This document shows, one piece after another, positions 35,770 to 44,911 of a stretch of 64,000 nt of DNA. The notes below the pieces were generated by a model, which was not told the origin of the DNA, did no database searches, and saw nothing but the letters and a program-made list of their open reading frames with translations. Every line of letters starts with the position of its first letter. Position 1 is the stretch's first letter. This DNA is from Cutibacterium acnes (lineage in GTDB: Bacteria; Actinomycetota; Actinomycetes; Propionibacteriales; Propionibacteriaceae): contig NZ_CP023676.1 in NCBI RefSeq assembly GCF_003030305.1, positions 682,001 to 746,000 of the forward strand, read 5' to 3'. Position numbers and translations under genes: made by a program.

Positions 35770-36151
35770 AGTGACCTCCAGTGGTGCCGTTCATTCCAAC
35801 CGCGTCGTGGGAATCGGGATGGCGCGTCCCATCCCTTCGTCCGACAAATCCGATAGAAAAGACTACGCCGTCGGGATTCTTCCGGTGCCGCTGGATCACC
35901 TTCCGCGACCCGCTGGCTGACGAAAATGATCGGGGTCCCGTAACGATATGACGTGAGTAACGATCTTCACCGTGTTGGTGCACGTCAAGGTGCTCAGTCG
36001 AGACCGCATCGTCGGGGAGGGGCCAACTACCGATGTGCTCTCGCATCCGCGTGGGGAATGTACCCGCGCCGTGGCGGGTGCCGTTACCATTCCAGACCTG
36101 GCGATACAGCGAGCTCGCCGGACCCAGGCAGCCGTCAAACCTTGAAGATCG
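35770..36151. other. Intergenic region between cstA and map
   Basis: About 380 bp that should hold the cstA promoter and the map 3' end. A plus-strand frame (35972-36145, 57 codons from a GTG, LVHVKVLSRDRIVGEG...) has coding-like third positions but no ribosome binding site and no recognised relative, so it is not called. Confidence 0.5.
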
Positions 36152-37006
36152 TCACTCCAGGGTGGTGAGGATTCGCGCTCCATCCTTCTCGACGACGAGG
36201 GTCTGCTCGAACTGAGCGCACCGCGAACCGTCATTGGTGAGGACTGTCCAGCCGTCGTCCCACTGATGGTTGGATTGGTCTCCCAGGGTGAGCATCGGCT
36301 CGATGGTTAGCGTCATGCCCTCCTCGAGGGTGACGTCATAGCGCGGTTCGTCGTAGTGGAAGACGACGAGACCGGAGTGGAAGGCGCTGTGAACACCGTG
36401 GCCGGTGTAGTCACGCACCACGCCATGGCCGAAACGCTTGGCGTAGTTCTCGATGATCCGGCCGATGATGGAAATCGAGCGGCCGGGTTTAACGGCCTTG
36501 ATGGCGCGGTTCATTGCCTGCTGAGTATGGTCGATGAGGTCCAGAGATGCTTGGTCAACGTTGCCGCAACCGAAGGTGTAGCAGTTGTCGCCGTGCACGC
36601 CGTTTTTGTAAGCGGTGACGTCGATCTTGACGATGTCGCCGTCCTCGAGCGGGCGCGAGTCAGGGATGCCGTGACAGATAACTTCGTTGACGCTGGTGCA
36701 ACACGATTTGGGGTAGTTACGGTAATCGAGGGTCGATGGGTAGGCGCCGTGGTCGCACATGTATTCGTGAGCGATGCGGTCGAGTTCGTCGGTGGTGACC
36801 CCGGGCTCGACGGCTTTTCCGGCCTCGTACATGGCACCACAGGCGATCCGTCCAGCCTCTTCCATGGCAGCGATCGTCTCGGCTGACTGTACGTGGGAGC
36901 CATCATAGGTTTCCGGGACGTCGCCCAGGCCGACGTAGGGGGGACGGGCAATGTTTCCGGGGACATGACGACGAGGACTCTGGGGATACGGCTTGATGGC
37001 ACTCAC
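36152..37006 (-). CDS. map: Methionine aminopeptidase, type I
   Basis: 284 residues. All five metal ligands are present: Asp in VKIDVTAY, Asp in HGDNCYTF, His in GHGVHSAFH, Glu in LTIEPML and Glu in [18 protein letters not shown] is the family signature. A 40-residue N-terminal extension with [16 protein letters not shown] resembles the ribosome-docking extension of actinobacterial MetAP1c. It removes initiator methionine from new proteins. Confidence 0.96.
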   Translation of the reverse strand: MSAIKPYPQSPRRHVPGNIARPPYVGLGDVPETYDGSHVQSAETIAAMEEAGRIACGAMYEAGKAVEPGVTTDELDRIAHEYMCDHGAYPSTLDYRNYPKSCCTSVNEVICHGIPDSRPLEDGDIVKIDVTAYKNGVHGDNCYTFGCGNVDQASLDLIDHTQQAMNRAIKAVKPGRSISIIGRIIENYAKRFGHGVVRDYTGHGVHSAFHSGLVVFHYDEPRYDVTLEEGMTLTIEPMLTLGDQSNHQWDDGWTVLTNDGSRCAQFEQTLVVEKDGARILTTLE

Positions 37007-37409
37007 GTCGGTCCAGTCTAGGTCGTGTGAGCGTGCCGTGGTTCGTGTCTCTCTTCTTCGTCTATAAATGCCAAGTATGTATCAGGAGCGGTGCAGGGCA
37101 ATGAGGGTCGCCATGACGACGCGCTCTTGGTCACGGAGTTGGCGGCAATCTTGAGGGTTATACGGGCTACATCAGGGCGCCGCCGTCGAACCCACATGAA
37201 GCGGGTCTCATGGCCGAGCAGGGTGAGTATCTCTGGTGTTTCAGACACCACACTGTCGAGGGGTTAGTTGAATGCAAGGCAGTGAATCATCTTGGCTCCT
37301 ACCAACCTCCAGACCGAGGTGCTAGACACAGTGGCAGCGCGAAACGATGTTAACGATGTTTAGGAGAACGATCCGCGCTTGAGCGACGACGAGGATGACG
37401 ACTGAACCG
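37007..37409. other. Intergenic region between map and the DUF2510 gene
   Basis: About 400 bp with no supported gene. It contains an inverted repeat TGGTGT-TTCAG-ACACCA (37234-37250) and a tandem 9-bp repeat AACGATGTT (37343-37351, 37352-37360). A 77-codon minus-strand frame is present but looks like chance. The repeats could be regulator sites for map. Confidence 0.5.
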
Positions 37410-38279
37410 TCAATCCACTTTGAGGGACTGCCGGGCGTGATCTACCAGGGTCTGACGGGTTGAGTCACCGATCGTGGCGGAATTGAAGTACATCCCGAGG
37501 AAGTCGGTTTGGCCCGTATTCACGACCACGACGTCAACAACATCGCCGCGCACCTGAGGCAGGCTGGGCAGCGAGACGTAGACCTCACTGCGCTTCCACC
37601 ACGCCGGATGACCGTCGATGGTGAGGGCCTCCGAGCGGATTTCCTTCTCTCCGGTGTACCCCGCGTAATAGTCGGAACTGGCGAAGCAATCCATCATCAT
37701 TGTTGCGGCCGTCTGAGGATCAGAGAACCCCTCGGCAACCGGCAAGCCACCAACTCCGGACACGCTCATCCACCCGGGATAGACGTCGTCGATCTGTGCT
37801 GACTGCCCCATGACCCATGGCAGGGTGAGGTTTTCATGACGCCAGTTTGGTATGGACTCCACCGAGACGCCACCGCCATGCAAACGGCCGTCGTTGGAAT
37901 CCTGATTTCCAGGGTGTTGGCCTCGCGGGCAGGTGACGGCAGAGGAACTGGCAGACGGGGTGGTCGACTTCTCATTCCAGGCCGAGACCGTCGGGGACGA
38001 CGAGTTGAGATCAGGCTCGGCGTTGTGATCTGAAGATGTGCTGCGATGTAAAGCGAACGCAACAACGACAGCGACGACGAGGATGACGATGATAATTGCC
38101 CAGAGCCAACTAGAGCTGCGACCGTTGTCATGTTCCCGGTGGCCTTTTCCGCTGTGCTGCGGGGCAGGATCGGGGGAGGTGGTAGTGCGGTCGGTCCACC
38201 GCTCGCCGTCAAACCAGCGATAGCGATCCGGCGTGCCGTCAGGGTCTCGATACCACCCCGCTTGAGGACCCGAAGCCAT
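37410..38279 (-). CDS. DUF2510 membrane-anchored protein
   Basis: 289 residues: an N-terminal DUF2510 motif (GWYRDPDGTPDRYRWFDGERWTDRTT), one membrane helix (about residues 58-78), a Ser/Thr-rich linker and a C-terminal extracytoplasmic domain of about 170 residues with cysteines (VTCPRG, MDCFAS). DUF2510 is a short Trp-rich motif common in actinobacterial membrane proteins of unknown role. It is divergent from glnA2. Confidence 0.85.
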   Translation of the reverse strand: MASGPQAGWYRDPDGTPDRYRWFDGERWTDRTTTSPDPAPQHSGKGHREHDNGRSSSWLWAIIIVILVVAVVVAFALHRSTSSDHNAEPDLNSSSPTVSAWNEKSTTPSASSSAVTCPRGQHPGNQDSNDGRLHGGGVSVESIPNWRHENLTLPWVMGQSAQIDDVYPGWMSVSGVGGLPVAEGFSDPQTAATMMMDCFASSDYYAGYTGEKEIRSEALTIDGHPAWWKRSEVYVSLPSLPQVRGDVVDVVVVNTGQTDFLGMYFNSATIGDSTRQTLVDHARQSLKVD

Positions 38280-38349
38280 GTCAGCAGTCTACCGAAGCCA
38301 TGACCAACCTTGTTACCAGCTCGAAACACATAACGGGCACACTGGAAAG

Positions 38350-39684
38350 GTGAGCAGGCAGACTGAATTCGTCCTGCGTTCTATGGAGGAACGCAACATC
38401 CGTTTCGTAAGGCTGTGGTTCACGGACGTGCTGGGATCCCTGAAATCTGTTGCCATCGCCCCGGCTGAAGTTGAGGGAGCTTTCGTTGAAGGCGTGGGCT
38501 TCGACGGCTCAGCTATCGAGGGGTATGCCCGCGTCTACGAGGCAGATATGGTGGCCCACCCCGATCCGGCCACCTTCCAAGTTCTGCCATGGCGTTCTGG
38601 CACCAGCACGGCCAGGATGTTCTGCGATATCACCAATCCTGACGGAACCTCCTCTGCAGCTGATCCTCGTCACGTCCTCAAGAGGACGATGGGTCGTGCC
38701 GCAGAAATGGGTTTTACCTTCTATGTTCACCCAGAGATTGAGTTCTACCTGCTTAACGATGAGCATCATCCTGGGGAATCCCCGGTGGCGCTGGACAACG
38801 GTGGCTACTTCGACCACACCACCTTGGGAGCGGGCACCGACTTCCGTCGCGACGCCATCAACGTCCTGGAACAGATGGGTATTTCGGTAGAGTTCAGCCA
38901 CCACGAGGCCGCTCCTGGACAGCACGAAATTGACCTTCGTTACGCCGATGCGCTGACGATGGCCGACAACATCATGACCTTCCGGGTAGTCATTCGGGAG
39001 ATCGCTTCCCTCAAGGGGATCAAGGCCACCTTCATGCCTAAGCCTTTTACCGATCACGCCGGGTCAGGTATGCATTCTCACGTCTCCCTCTTTGAGGGGG
39101 ACACCAATGCCTTCTATGACGCGGCTGACGAGGCTCGCATGTCGCCGGTTGCGAAGTATTTCGTCGCCGGTCTTTTGCACCATGCTCCGGAGATCATCGC
39201 CGTGACGAACCAGTGGGTTAACTCCTACCGTCGGCTTTCCGGTGGGGGAGAGGCGCCTAACTACATTTGCTGGGGTCGCAATAATCGTTCAGCACTGGTT
39301 CGTATTCCGATGTATAAGCCCGACAAGGCTTCCTCGGCTCGGGTGGAGTTGCGTTCTATCGATTCTGCTGCCAACCCATATCTGGCGTATTCCTTGGTAC
39401 TTGCTGCTGGTTTGGACGGCATCGAGAAGGAGCTACCGCTTCCAGAGGAGGCATCCGACGACGTGTGGCAGTTGTCAGCTCGCGAGCGTCACGCACTGGG
39501 GATCAAGCAGCTGCCGCAAAGTCTGGGTGCTGCGATCCGCTGCATGGAGGAGTCCGAGCTCGTGGCTGAGACCCTCGGCGAACACGTCTACGATTATTTC
39601 TTACGCAATAAGAGGGCGGAATTTGAGGAGTACAACCGGCAGGTCAGCCAGTTCGAGCTTGATCGCTACCTGCCACACCTCTAA
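38350..39684 (+). CDS. glnA2: Glutamine synthetase-like enzyme, GlnA2 type
   Basis: 444 residues. The N-terminus (SRQTEFVLRSMEERNIRFVRLWFTDVLGSLKSVAIAP) and the GFDGSAIEGYARVYEADM loop align with mycobacterial GlnA2 from memory. Active-site motifs include EIEFYLL, HHEAAPGQHEID, FMPKPFTDHAGSGMHSHVS and RIPMYKP. The adenylylation Tyr of the NLYDLPPEE type is missing (the segment reads LPLPEEASDDVW), so GlnE should not regulate it. GlnA2-type proteins may act on polyamines or glutamate. The GTG start matches family length. glnE follows nearby, as in mycobacteria. Confidence 0.9.
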   Translation: MSRQTEFVLRSMEERNIRFVRLWFTDVLGSLKSVAIAPAEVEGAFVEGVGFDGSAIEGYARVYEADMVAHPDPATFQVLPWRSGTSTARMFCDITNPDGTSSAADPRHVLKRTMGRAAEMGFTFYVHPEIEFYLLNDEHHPGESPVALDNGGYFDHTTLGAGTDFRRDAINVLEQMGISVEFSHHEAAPGQHEIDLRYADALTMADNIMTFRVVIREIASLKGIKATFMPKPFTDHAGSGMHSHVSLFEGDTNAFYDAADEARMSPVAKYFVAGLLHHAPEIIAVTNQWVNSYRRLSGGGEAPNYICWGRNNRSALVRIPMYKPDKASSARVELRSIDSAANPYLAYSLVLAAGLDGIEKELPLPEEASDDVWQLSARERHALGIKQLPQSLGAAIRCMEESELVAETLGEHVYDYFLRNKRAEFEEYNRQVSQFELDRYLPHL

Positions 39685-39702
39685 ACAGGTTGGAGCTGGC
39701 GT

Positions 39703-40506
39703 CTAGTCGTCGGCAAAAATGTCGCGGAAAACTCCGGCCATATCAACGACTGGGAACACGCCAGCAACGTCGTCGACGTGGGACCCAGACGCCTGAACTC
39801 GTCCTGCTGAGCGCATTTCTGGCCAGTGTGAGAAGCCAGTTGCCAACTGCAGGAAGGTGACAGGAGCGGTCTCGGCCACATTGGGTGGAGTGCCCCGGTG
39901 GTGGTTGGGGCCCGACTCAATAGCCGCCAGTTGAACCGCGCACGCAGGTGGTACCCGAAGCTCGATCGTGCGACCACCGTGGGTTTCATCGAGAACGGCT
40001 GATAAGGTACGGCAGCTTTCAATAATCGCCCCAGACGGAATATCGATGCCGTCGTGCAACCCCATAGCAGCCATGGCGAGCAGGGTGGCTCGCAGTTGGT
40101 CCGTCACGCGCACTGGTCCCACAAGAGAATCCACTGTCGCAGGCGGCCCGGGGGTGGCGAGCAATACCGACTCTACGTTATCCAGAAGACGTTGGGCCTG
40201 ACTGGCAAGACGGCTAGCGGTGTCGTCGGCAATCACTTCATGGCCGATGGCTGCCAGGGTATTGGTGGCTTTGCGACGTTCGTCGATCACCCGTGCCAAG
40301 GTCATCGGTCTGATGGTCGTCGGCGTCGTCACCGTTTGCAGGGTGTCGGTGAAAATCACCATGAGATGGGCAATGTGGTGGCGACCCCACAGCTGAGCTT
40401 CACCGGGGTCAAGAGGGTCAGTGTTGGGCTGAGGCAGCAAACAGCGGGCGGTCGCTACCCATGTGGTTGCCAACCGCTTCACGCTGCGCTCTGCGCGTGC
40501 TGCCAT
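39703..40506 (-). CDS. SCP_3 (bacterial sterol-carrier-like) domain protein
   Basis: 267 residues. The N-terminal helical half resembles the DinB/maleylpyruvate-isomerase-like fold. The C-terminal half carries the SCP_3 pattern: RTIELRVPPACAVQLAAIESGPNHHRGTPPNVAET, FLQLATGF and a V.ASG.H.D ending. Function is not known. GAGGTGA lies 7 bases before the ATG at 40506, preferred to a start 18 codons upstream. It converges on glnA2. Confidence 0.8.
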   Translation of the reverse strand: MAARAERSVKRLATTWVATARCLLPQPNTDPLDPGEAQLWGRHHIAHLMVIFTDTLQTVTTPTTIRPMTLARVIDERRKATNTLAAIGHEVIADDTASRLASQAQRLLDNVESVLLATPGPPATVDSLVGPVRVTDQLRATLLAMAAMGLHDGIDIPSGAIIESCRTLSAVLDETHGGRTIELRVPPACAVQLAAIESGPNHHRGTPPNVAETAPVTFLQLATGFSHWPEMRSAGRVQASGSHVDDVAGVFPVVDMAGVFRDIFADD

Positions 40507-40635
40507 GATCGTCACCTCAACAAGACTAGGGGCATCGGGTTGCACGGACCGTACACCCACTCGACGCTGACGTGACGACTGGGCAACACGTCGGTGCCCC
40601 TCGTCGGCTAATGTGCCACCGAGGAGGTGGTCGCG

Positions 40636-43608
40636 GTGGATCGCAAGTCGAGTGTCACGATAGACCTACTGCGTCTGGGAGTGATGGACACTGATGCGGC
40701 CTCAGCCAACCATCACCGAATCGCGGAGAACATAGGGGCCGACCCCAATCGACTGGCGGATTGGGAGCATCACCTTGAGACGTGCTGTGACCCGGACCTA
40801 GCCCTCAACGTCCTTGCTGAACTTGCACAGGACTCCGCGCAGTGCCTCGGCGAAGTGCTCGATCATGACGCTTCCGCCTGCCGGTTGGTTCGTCTCTTGG
40901 GCGCATCCAGTGAATTGGGCCGCCACCTTATTGCCCACCCTGACGACCTCGCGGAGGTCATCCGCGATCCGGTTCGCCTTGGTCACGACGAGATCTGTGA
41001 CGATCTGCTTGAGGTCGTAGGTGCGCATAAAGAAGGTGAGTTTACGGTTGCCGGGACGCCGACTGGCCCGGCATCAGATCGGCTGAGATTGGCGAACCGG
41101 CGCCATTTAGTGCGGATTGCGTCGCGAGATGTCAGCGCTGACGACCCAACCGAGATTATTGAGGATGTCGCAGCTGAACTAGCCGATCTGGCTGACGGTA
41201 TTGTCACTGCGGCCCTGGCCTTAGCCCGAGCCGACTGCCCTGATCATGCCGATGCTCGGCTAGCCATTATCGCGATGGGAAAGTGCGGGGCTCAGGAACT
41301 TAACTACATTTCTGACGTCGACGTCATGTATGTCGCTGAACCGGCCAATGACGATGTTTCAGGCGCCAGCGCGGTGACTATCGCGACCAAACTGGCAGCC
41401 TCAGTGGCGAGAATGTGCTCGGCCCACTCGGGGGCTGGGTCAATCTGGCAGGTAGACGCTGCTCTGCGTCCAGAGGGCAATGCCGGGCCGTTGGTGCGCA
41501 CCATGGATTCAATGCGCACGTATTACGAGAAATGGGCGAAGAACTGGGAGTTCCAAGCCTTGCTCAAGGCCCGTCCGATGGCCGGCGATCTGGACTTGGG
41601 TCAGCGATTTGTTGAGATGGTCTCCCCGATGGTGTGGCAGGTGGGAGAGGCCGAAGGATTCGTACCAGAAACTCGCGCAATGCGCACCAGAGTGGTCTCT
41701 CTTATTGCTGCTAAGAACAAAGGCCGCGAAATCAAGCTTGGTGCCGGGGGGCTGAGGGACGTCGAATTCACCGCACAACTGTTGCAGTTGGTACACGGGC
41801 GTCAGGACGAGTCGCTGAGGGTACGCGCCACCTTGCCGGCCCTGCGTGCCCTTGCTGCGGGCGGGTATATCTCGCGAGGCGCGGCTGAACGCCTTAAGGA
41901 GGCATACCGGTTAGAGCGCGTTATGGAGCATCGCGTGCAGATGTTCCGGCTGCGACGTACCCATCTTCTCCCAGACGATGAGGACGGGTTGCGTCGTCTA
42001 GCACGTGCCGTCGGCCTGCGTACCGCAGACGAAGTCCGCAGGGTCTGGACAGCGACGTCGAAGGCGGTGCTGCGGGCCCATGGCCAGGTTTTCTACTCGC
42101 CGGTAGTCGAGGCAGTAGCGCGCATTCCCACCCAGGATCTGCGGATGAGTGCGGAGGCTGCGAAGGTGCGTCTAAGTGCGCTGGGATTTCACGACGAGGA
42201 CGCCGGACTTCGTCATATCGAAGCGCTCACCAGCGGCACCAGCCGAGCGGTACGTATTCAGACCGCGCTCATGCCGGCGATGCTCGCGTGGCTGGCTGAC
42301 GGCCCCAGTCCCGACCATGGGTTGCTTGCTTTCCGTCAAGTATCTGAGGCGCTGGGGGAGTCCCCGTGGTACCTCAGAGCCCTGCGTGACGAAGGGGCGA
42401 TGGCTCAGCGATTAGCGGTGGTGTTGTCGACGTCCCGGTATGCCGTCGACGTGCTGACCCGTGCGCCGGAGACCGTCCAGGTGCTCGTCGATGACGACCT
42501 CACTCCGTTAAGCCGGGAGGATCTCGCCCGACAAATGAACGCTGTGGCGCGACGTCACCATGACGTCGAGGAAGCGGTTGGGGCGATCCGGGCAGTACGA
42601 CGTCGCGAGCTTTTCCGGATCCTTGTCGCCGATATCCTCAACGTCACTGGCATTCGGCGTATCGGCCAAGCTTTGACCGATCTCACCGGGGCGACTATCG
42701 ATGCTGCCTTGACCGCGGTGTCGCGGGAGGTCGAGGACGCCCCGCCGATCGGAATCGTCGCGATGGGCCGTTGGGGTGGTCAGGAGCTGTCATACGCGTC
42801 CGACGCTGATTGCCTGTTCGTCGTCGGTGACGGGCCGGGAGTCGGGGAGAAGGCGCTGAAAATCGTCACTAAGCTACGCAACCTGCTCGGCAAACACGGG
42901 GCGGACCCCGCTGTGGTTTTGGATGCCGATCTGCGCCCGGAAGGCCGATCCGGTCCGATGGTACGGAGCCTGGAGAGCTATCGGAAATACTACGGAAAGT
43001 GGTCAAGCACGTGGGAATCCCAGGCCCTGCTGCGGGCTAGTCACGGTGCCGGCGACCGGGAGTTGACGAATGAGCTGTTGGAATACGTCGATCAGGTGCG
43101 CTACCCCGCTGACGGTCTGACGGGAAGTCAGCTGGCTGAAATTCGCAAGCTTAAGGCGCGAATGGAATCGGAGCGGATTCCTCGTGGAGTGGACCCGAGG
43201 CGGCACCTCAAGCTAGGGCCTGGAGGACTATCCGATATTGAGTGGACAGCCCAGATCATTCAATTGCAGCATGCCGGCCATGACCCAGCTCTACGCACCA
43301 CCTCGACGATTGACGCCCTCAACGCCGCCTTGGCGGCTGGTTACATTGACGAGGGTCAGCACGCCAAACTGTGCGACTCATGGTTGGCGGCGAGCCGATT
43401 GCGTAACGCGATCATGGTGGTGAGGGGCCGTCCGAGTGACGTTATTCCGTCGGACTCAACGGATCTCGACGTCATCGCTAAGGCCTCGGGAATGGGTCAA
43501 GGAGCATCTGAGCACCTCGTCGAGGATCATTTGCGGCATTGTCGACGCGCATCACGGGTCGTCGACGCGGTGTTTTGGAATCACAGTGATTGTCCTCGGA
43601 GAATTTGA
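40636..43608 (+). CDS. glnE: Bifunctional glutamine synthetase adenylyltransferase/removase
   Basis: 990 residues with two nucleotidyltransferase halves. The N-terminal (deadenylylating) site has GKCGAQELNYISDVDVMYVAE and the C-terminal (adenylylating) site GRWGGQELSYASDADCLFVVGD; both repeat the EFQALLKAR/ESQALLRAS motif. It switches GlnA activity by attaching or removing AMP on a Tyr. GAGGAGG lies 8 bases before GTG 40636. The last 131 bp overlap the end of the opposing exporter gene. Confidence 0.95.
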   Translation: MDRKSSVTIDLLRLGVMDTDAASANHHRIAENIGADPNRLADWEHHLETCCDPDLALNVLAELAQDSAQCLGEVLDHDASACRLVRLLGASSELGRHLIAHPDDLAEVIRDPVRLGHDEICDDLLEVVGAHKEGEFTVAGTPTGPASDRLRLANRRHLVRIASRDVSADDPTEIIEDVAAELADLADGIVTAALALARADCPDHADARLAIIAMGKCGAQELNYISDVDVMYVAEPANDDVSGASAVTIATKLAASVARMCSAHSGAGSIWQVDAALRPEGNAGPLVRTMDSMRTYYEKWAKNWEFQALLKARPMAGDLDLGQRFVEMVSPMVWQVGEAEGFVPETRAMRTRVVSLIAAKNKGREIKLGAGGLRDVEFTAQLLQLVHGRQDESLRVRATLPALRALAAGGYISRGAAERLKEAYRLERVMEHRVQMFRLRRTHLLPDDEDGLRRLARAVGLRTADEVRRVWTATSKAVLRAHGQVFYSPVVEAVARIPTQDLRMSAEAAKVRLSALGFHDEDAGLRHIEALTSGTSRAVRIQTALMPAMLAWLADGPSPDHGLLAFRQVSEALGESPWYLRALRDEGAMAQRLAVVLSTSRYAVDVLTRAPETVQVLVDDDLTPLSREDLARQMNAVARRHHDVEEAVGAIRAVRRRELFRILVADILNVTGIRRIGQALTDLTGATIDAALTAVSREVEDAPPIGIVAMGRWGGQELSYASDADCLFVVGDGPGVGEKALKIVTKLRNLLGKHGADPAVVLDADLRPEGRSGPMVRSLESYRKYYGKWSSTWESQALLRASHGAGDRELTNELLEYVDQVRYPADGLTGSQLAEIRKLKARMESERIPRGVDPRRHLKLGPGGLSDIEWTAQIIQLQHAGHDPALRTTSTIDALNAALAAGYIDEGQHAKLCDSWLAASRLRNAIMVVRGRPSDVIPSDSTDLDVIAKASGMGQGASEHLVEDHLRHCRRASRVVDAVFWNHSDCPRRI

Positions 43609-44905
43609 AGGCGTGGGGGCTGGGGACCGGTAGGTTTCGGGCCCACGCAGGATCTGTGCACATACGAGCTACCGCCAATCCGCATGCGATGAGAATGACG
43701 GTGAGGACGGCGTCGACGCCGAAGGTCAGTGCCTTCGTCATATCCTGTCCGTTGAGCCAGTAAACAGTGCGGTACATCGATGCGCCGGGGACCATGATGA
43801 CGCAGGCCGGAACTGTCAATGTAATGCGTGGCAGCTTGGTTCGGACCGATAGCGGGCTTGCGAGGAAACCAATAACTATACCACCAACTCCAGCCGCCAA
43901 CTGGGCCGGAAGATTGACGCCGACAAGGGCAAGGCGGCAGAGGTTCCCACAAGCTCCTAGAGCTGCAGCCCATGCCACCGTGCACGGTGAGGAATTGAAG
44001 AGGATGGCGAATCCGGCGACTCCGCATGCTGTCGCTACCGCATAGGCAAACCACGCCCAGGGGTACGGAAAAACCGTCTGAGCAGGCAGCGGTTGCAGGC
44101 CAGTAGCCGCTGAGAATACCCAGGCAGACATAGTCGCGGCAAGTATGAGACCGACGGAATAAGTTGCCCGACTTAAACCCGCCGTGAAGTCCATACGAAC
44201 CATGTCAAGGATCGAAGTGATCATGGGGAAGCCTGGTACGAGGAACAGTAGAGAGGCGACGTAACCTGGGCCGTGGATGGTATGCAGGCCAGTATTAGTC
44301 AGCAAATCTGCCAACATGAGGTAGATCAAACAGGCTGCGGCCGAGGCCAGAGCTGCGACTCCGAATTGATTGAGCCAGCGACGGTTAAGTCGGCCGCGCA
44401 CGAACTGGCCGACTGACGCCGCCGCGAGAACTACGAGAGAGTCAGCAAGAGAGAACTTATTGAGGATGGCGAATCCAGCGCACGCGACGCCACCAGCGAG
44501 AACCGTTTGCCATTCTGCCCACTTGGGACGCACCGTACGTGAAATGTAATCCAATCGTGATTCCAGCTCGCGCCCGGTCGTGCCAGCCGGCAGATTGTGG
44601 GCAAGATCCTCAAGGGCGGCGATACGCGAGGAGTCGACGCGCACCCGGTAGACCTCGCGTGCGACAGTGCGGAAGTTGTCCCCGCGGTGGGCAGTTGCGG
44701 TGATCTCGGTAAGGCTGACGCTGGCATCAAGTCGGTCAATACCCAGGGCAAGCCCGGCATCGCACATGGCTCTCTTCACTCGATAGGAGCCGGTGCCAGA
44801 AGACAGCAACATTGATCCCAACCGAATGACCGCTTCGGTGTCATTAACGAATTCGCGGTCATGACGAATGTCGTCTCGGTAGTCGTGGGGATCAGTGCTT
44901 GTCAC
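43478..44905 (-). CDS. ThrE-family threonine/serine exporter
   Basis: 475 residues: an N-terminal cytoplasmic part with the ThrE pattern (LLSSGTGSYRVKRAM ... LEDLAHNLPAGTTGRELESRLDYI) and about ten membrane segments in two halves (ThrE, then ThrE_2-like). It should export threonine, serine or small peptides by proton exchange. The C-terminal roughly 43 residues (KFSEDNHCDSKTPRRRP ...) are polar and lie antisense to the end of glnE; they look unconserved and may be a run-on. It may be co-transcribed with the upstream Nif3-like gene. Confidence 0.87.
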   Translation of the reverse strand: MTSTDPHDYRDDIRHDREFVNDTEAVIRLGSMLLSSGTGSYRVKRAMCDAGLALGIDRLDASVSLTEITATAHRGDNFRTVAREVYRVRVDSSRIAALEDLAHNLPAGTTGRELESRLDYISRTVRPKWAEWQTVLAGGVACAGFAILNKFSLADSLVVLAAASVGQFVRGRLNRRWLNQFGVAALASAAACLIYLMLADLLTNTGLHTIHGPGYVASLLFLVPGFPMITSILDMVRMDFTAGLSRATYSVGLILAATMSAWVFSAATGLQPLPAQTVFPYPWAWFAYAVATACGVAGFAILFNSSPCTVAWAAALGACGNLCRLALVGVNLPAQLAAGVGGIVIGFLASPLSVRTKLPRITLTVPACVIMVPGASMYRTVYWLNGQDMTKALTFGVDAVLTVILIACGLAVARMCTDPAWARNLPVPSPHAFKFSEDNHCDSKTPRRRPVMRVDNAANDPRRGAQMLLDPFPRP

Positions 44906-44911
44906 GTCCCT

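Noticed and set aside
35972-36145. 57-codon plus-strand frame between cstA and map
   Set aside because: Third-position bias looks coding, but no start site or relative is recognised; the opposite strand is also open.
37018-37251. 77-codon minus-strand frame upstream of map
   Set aside because: No ribosome binding site or family resemblance; composition fits chance.
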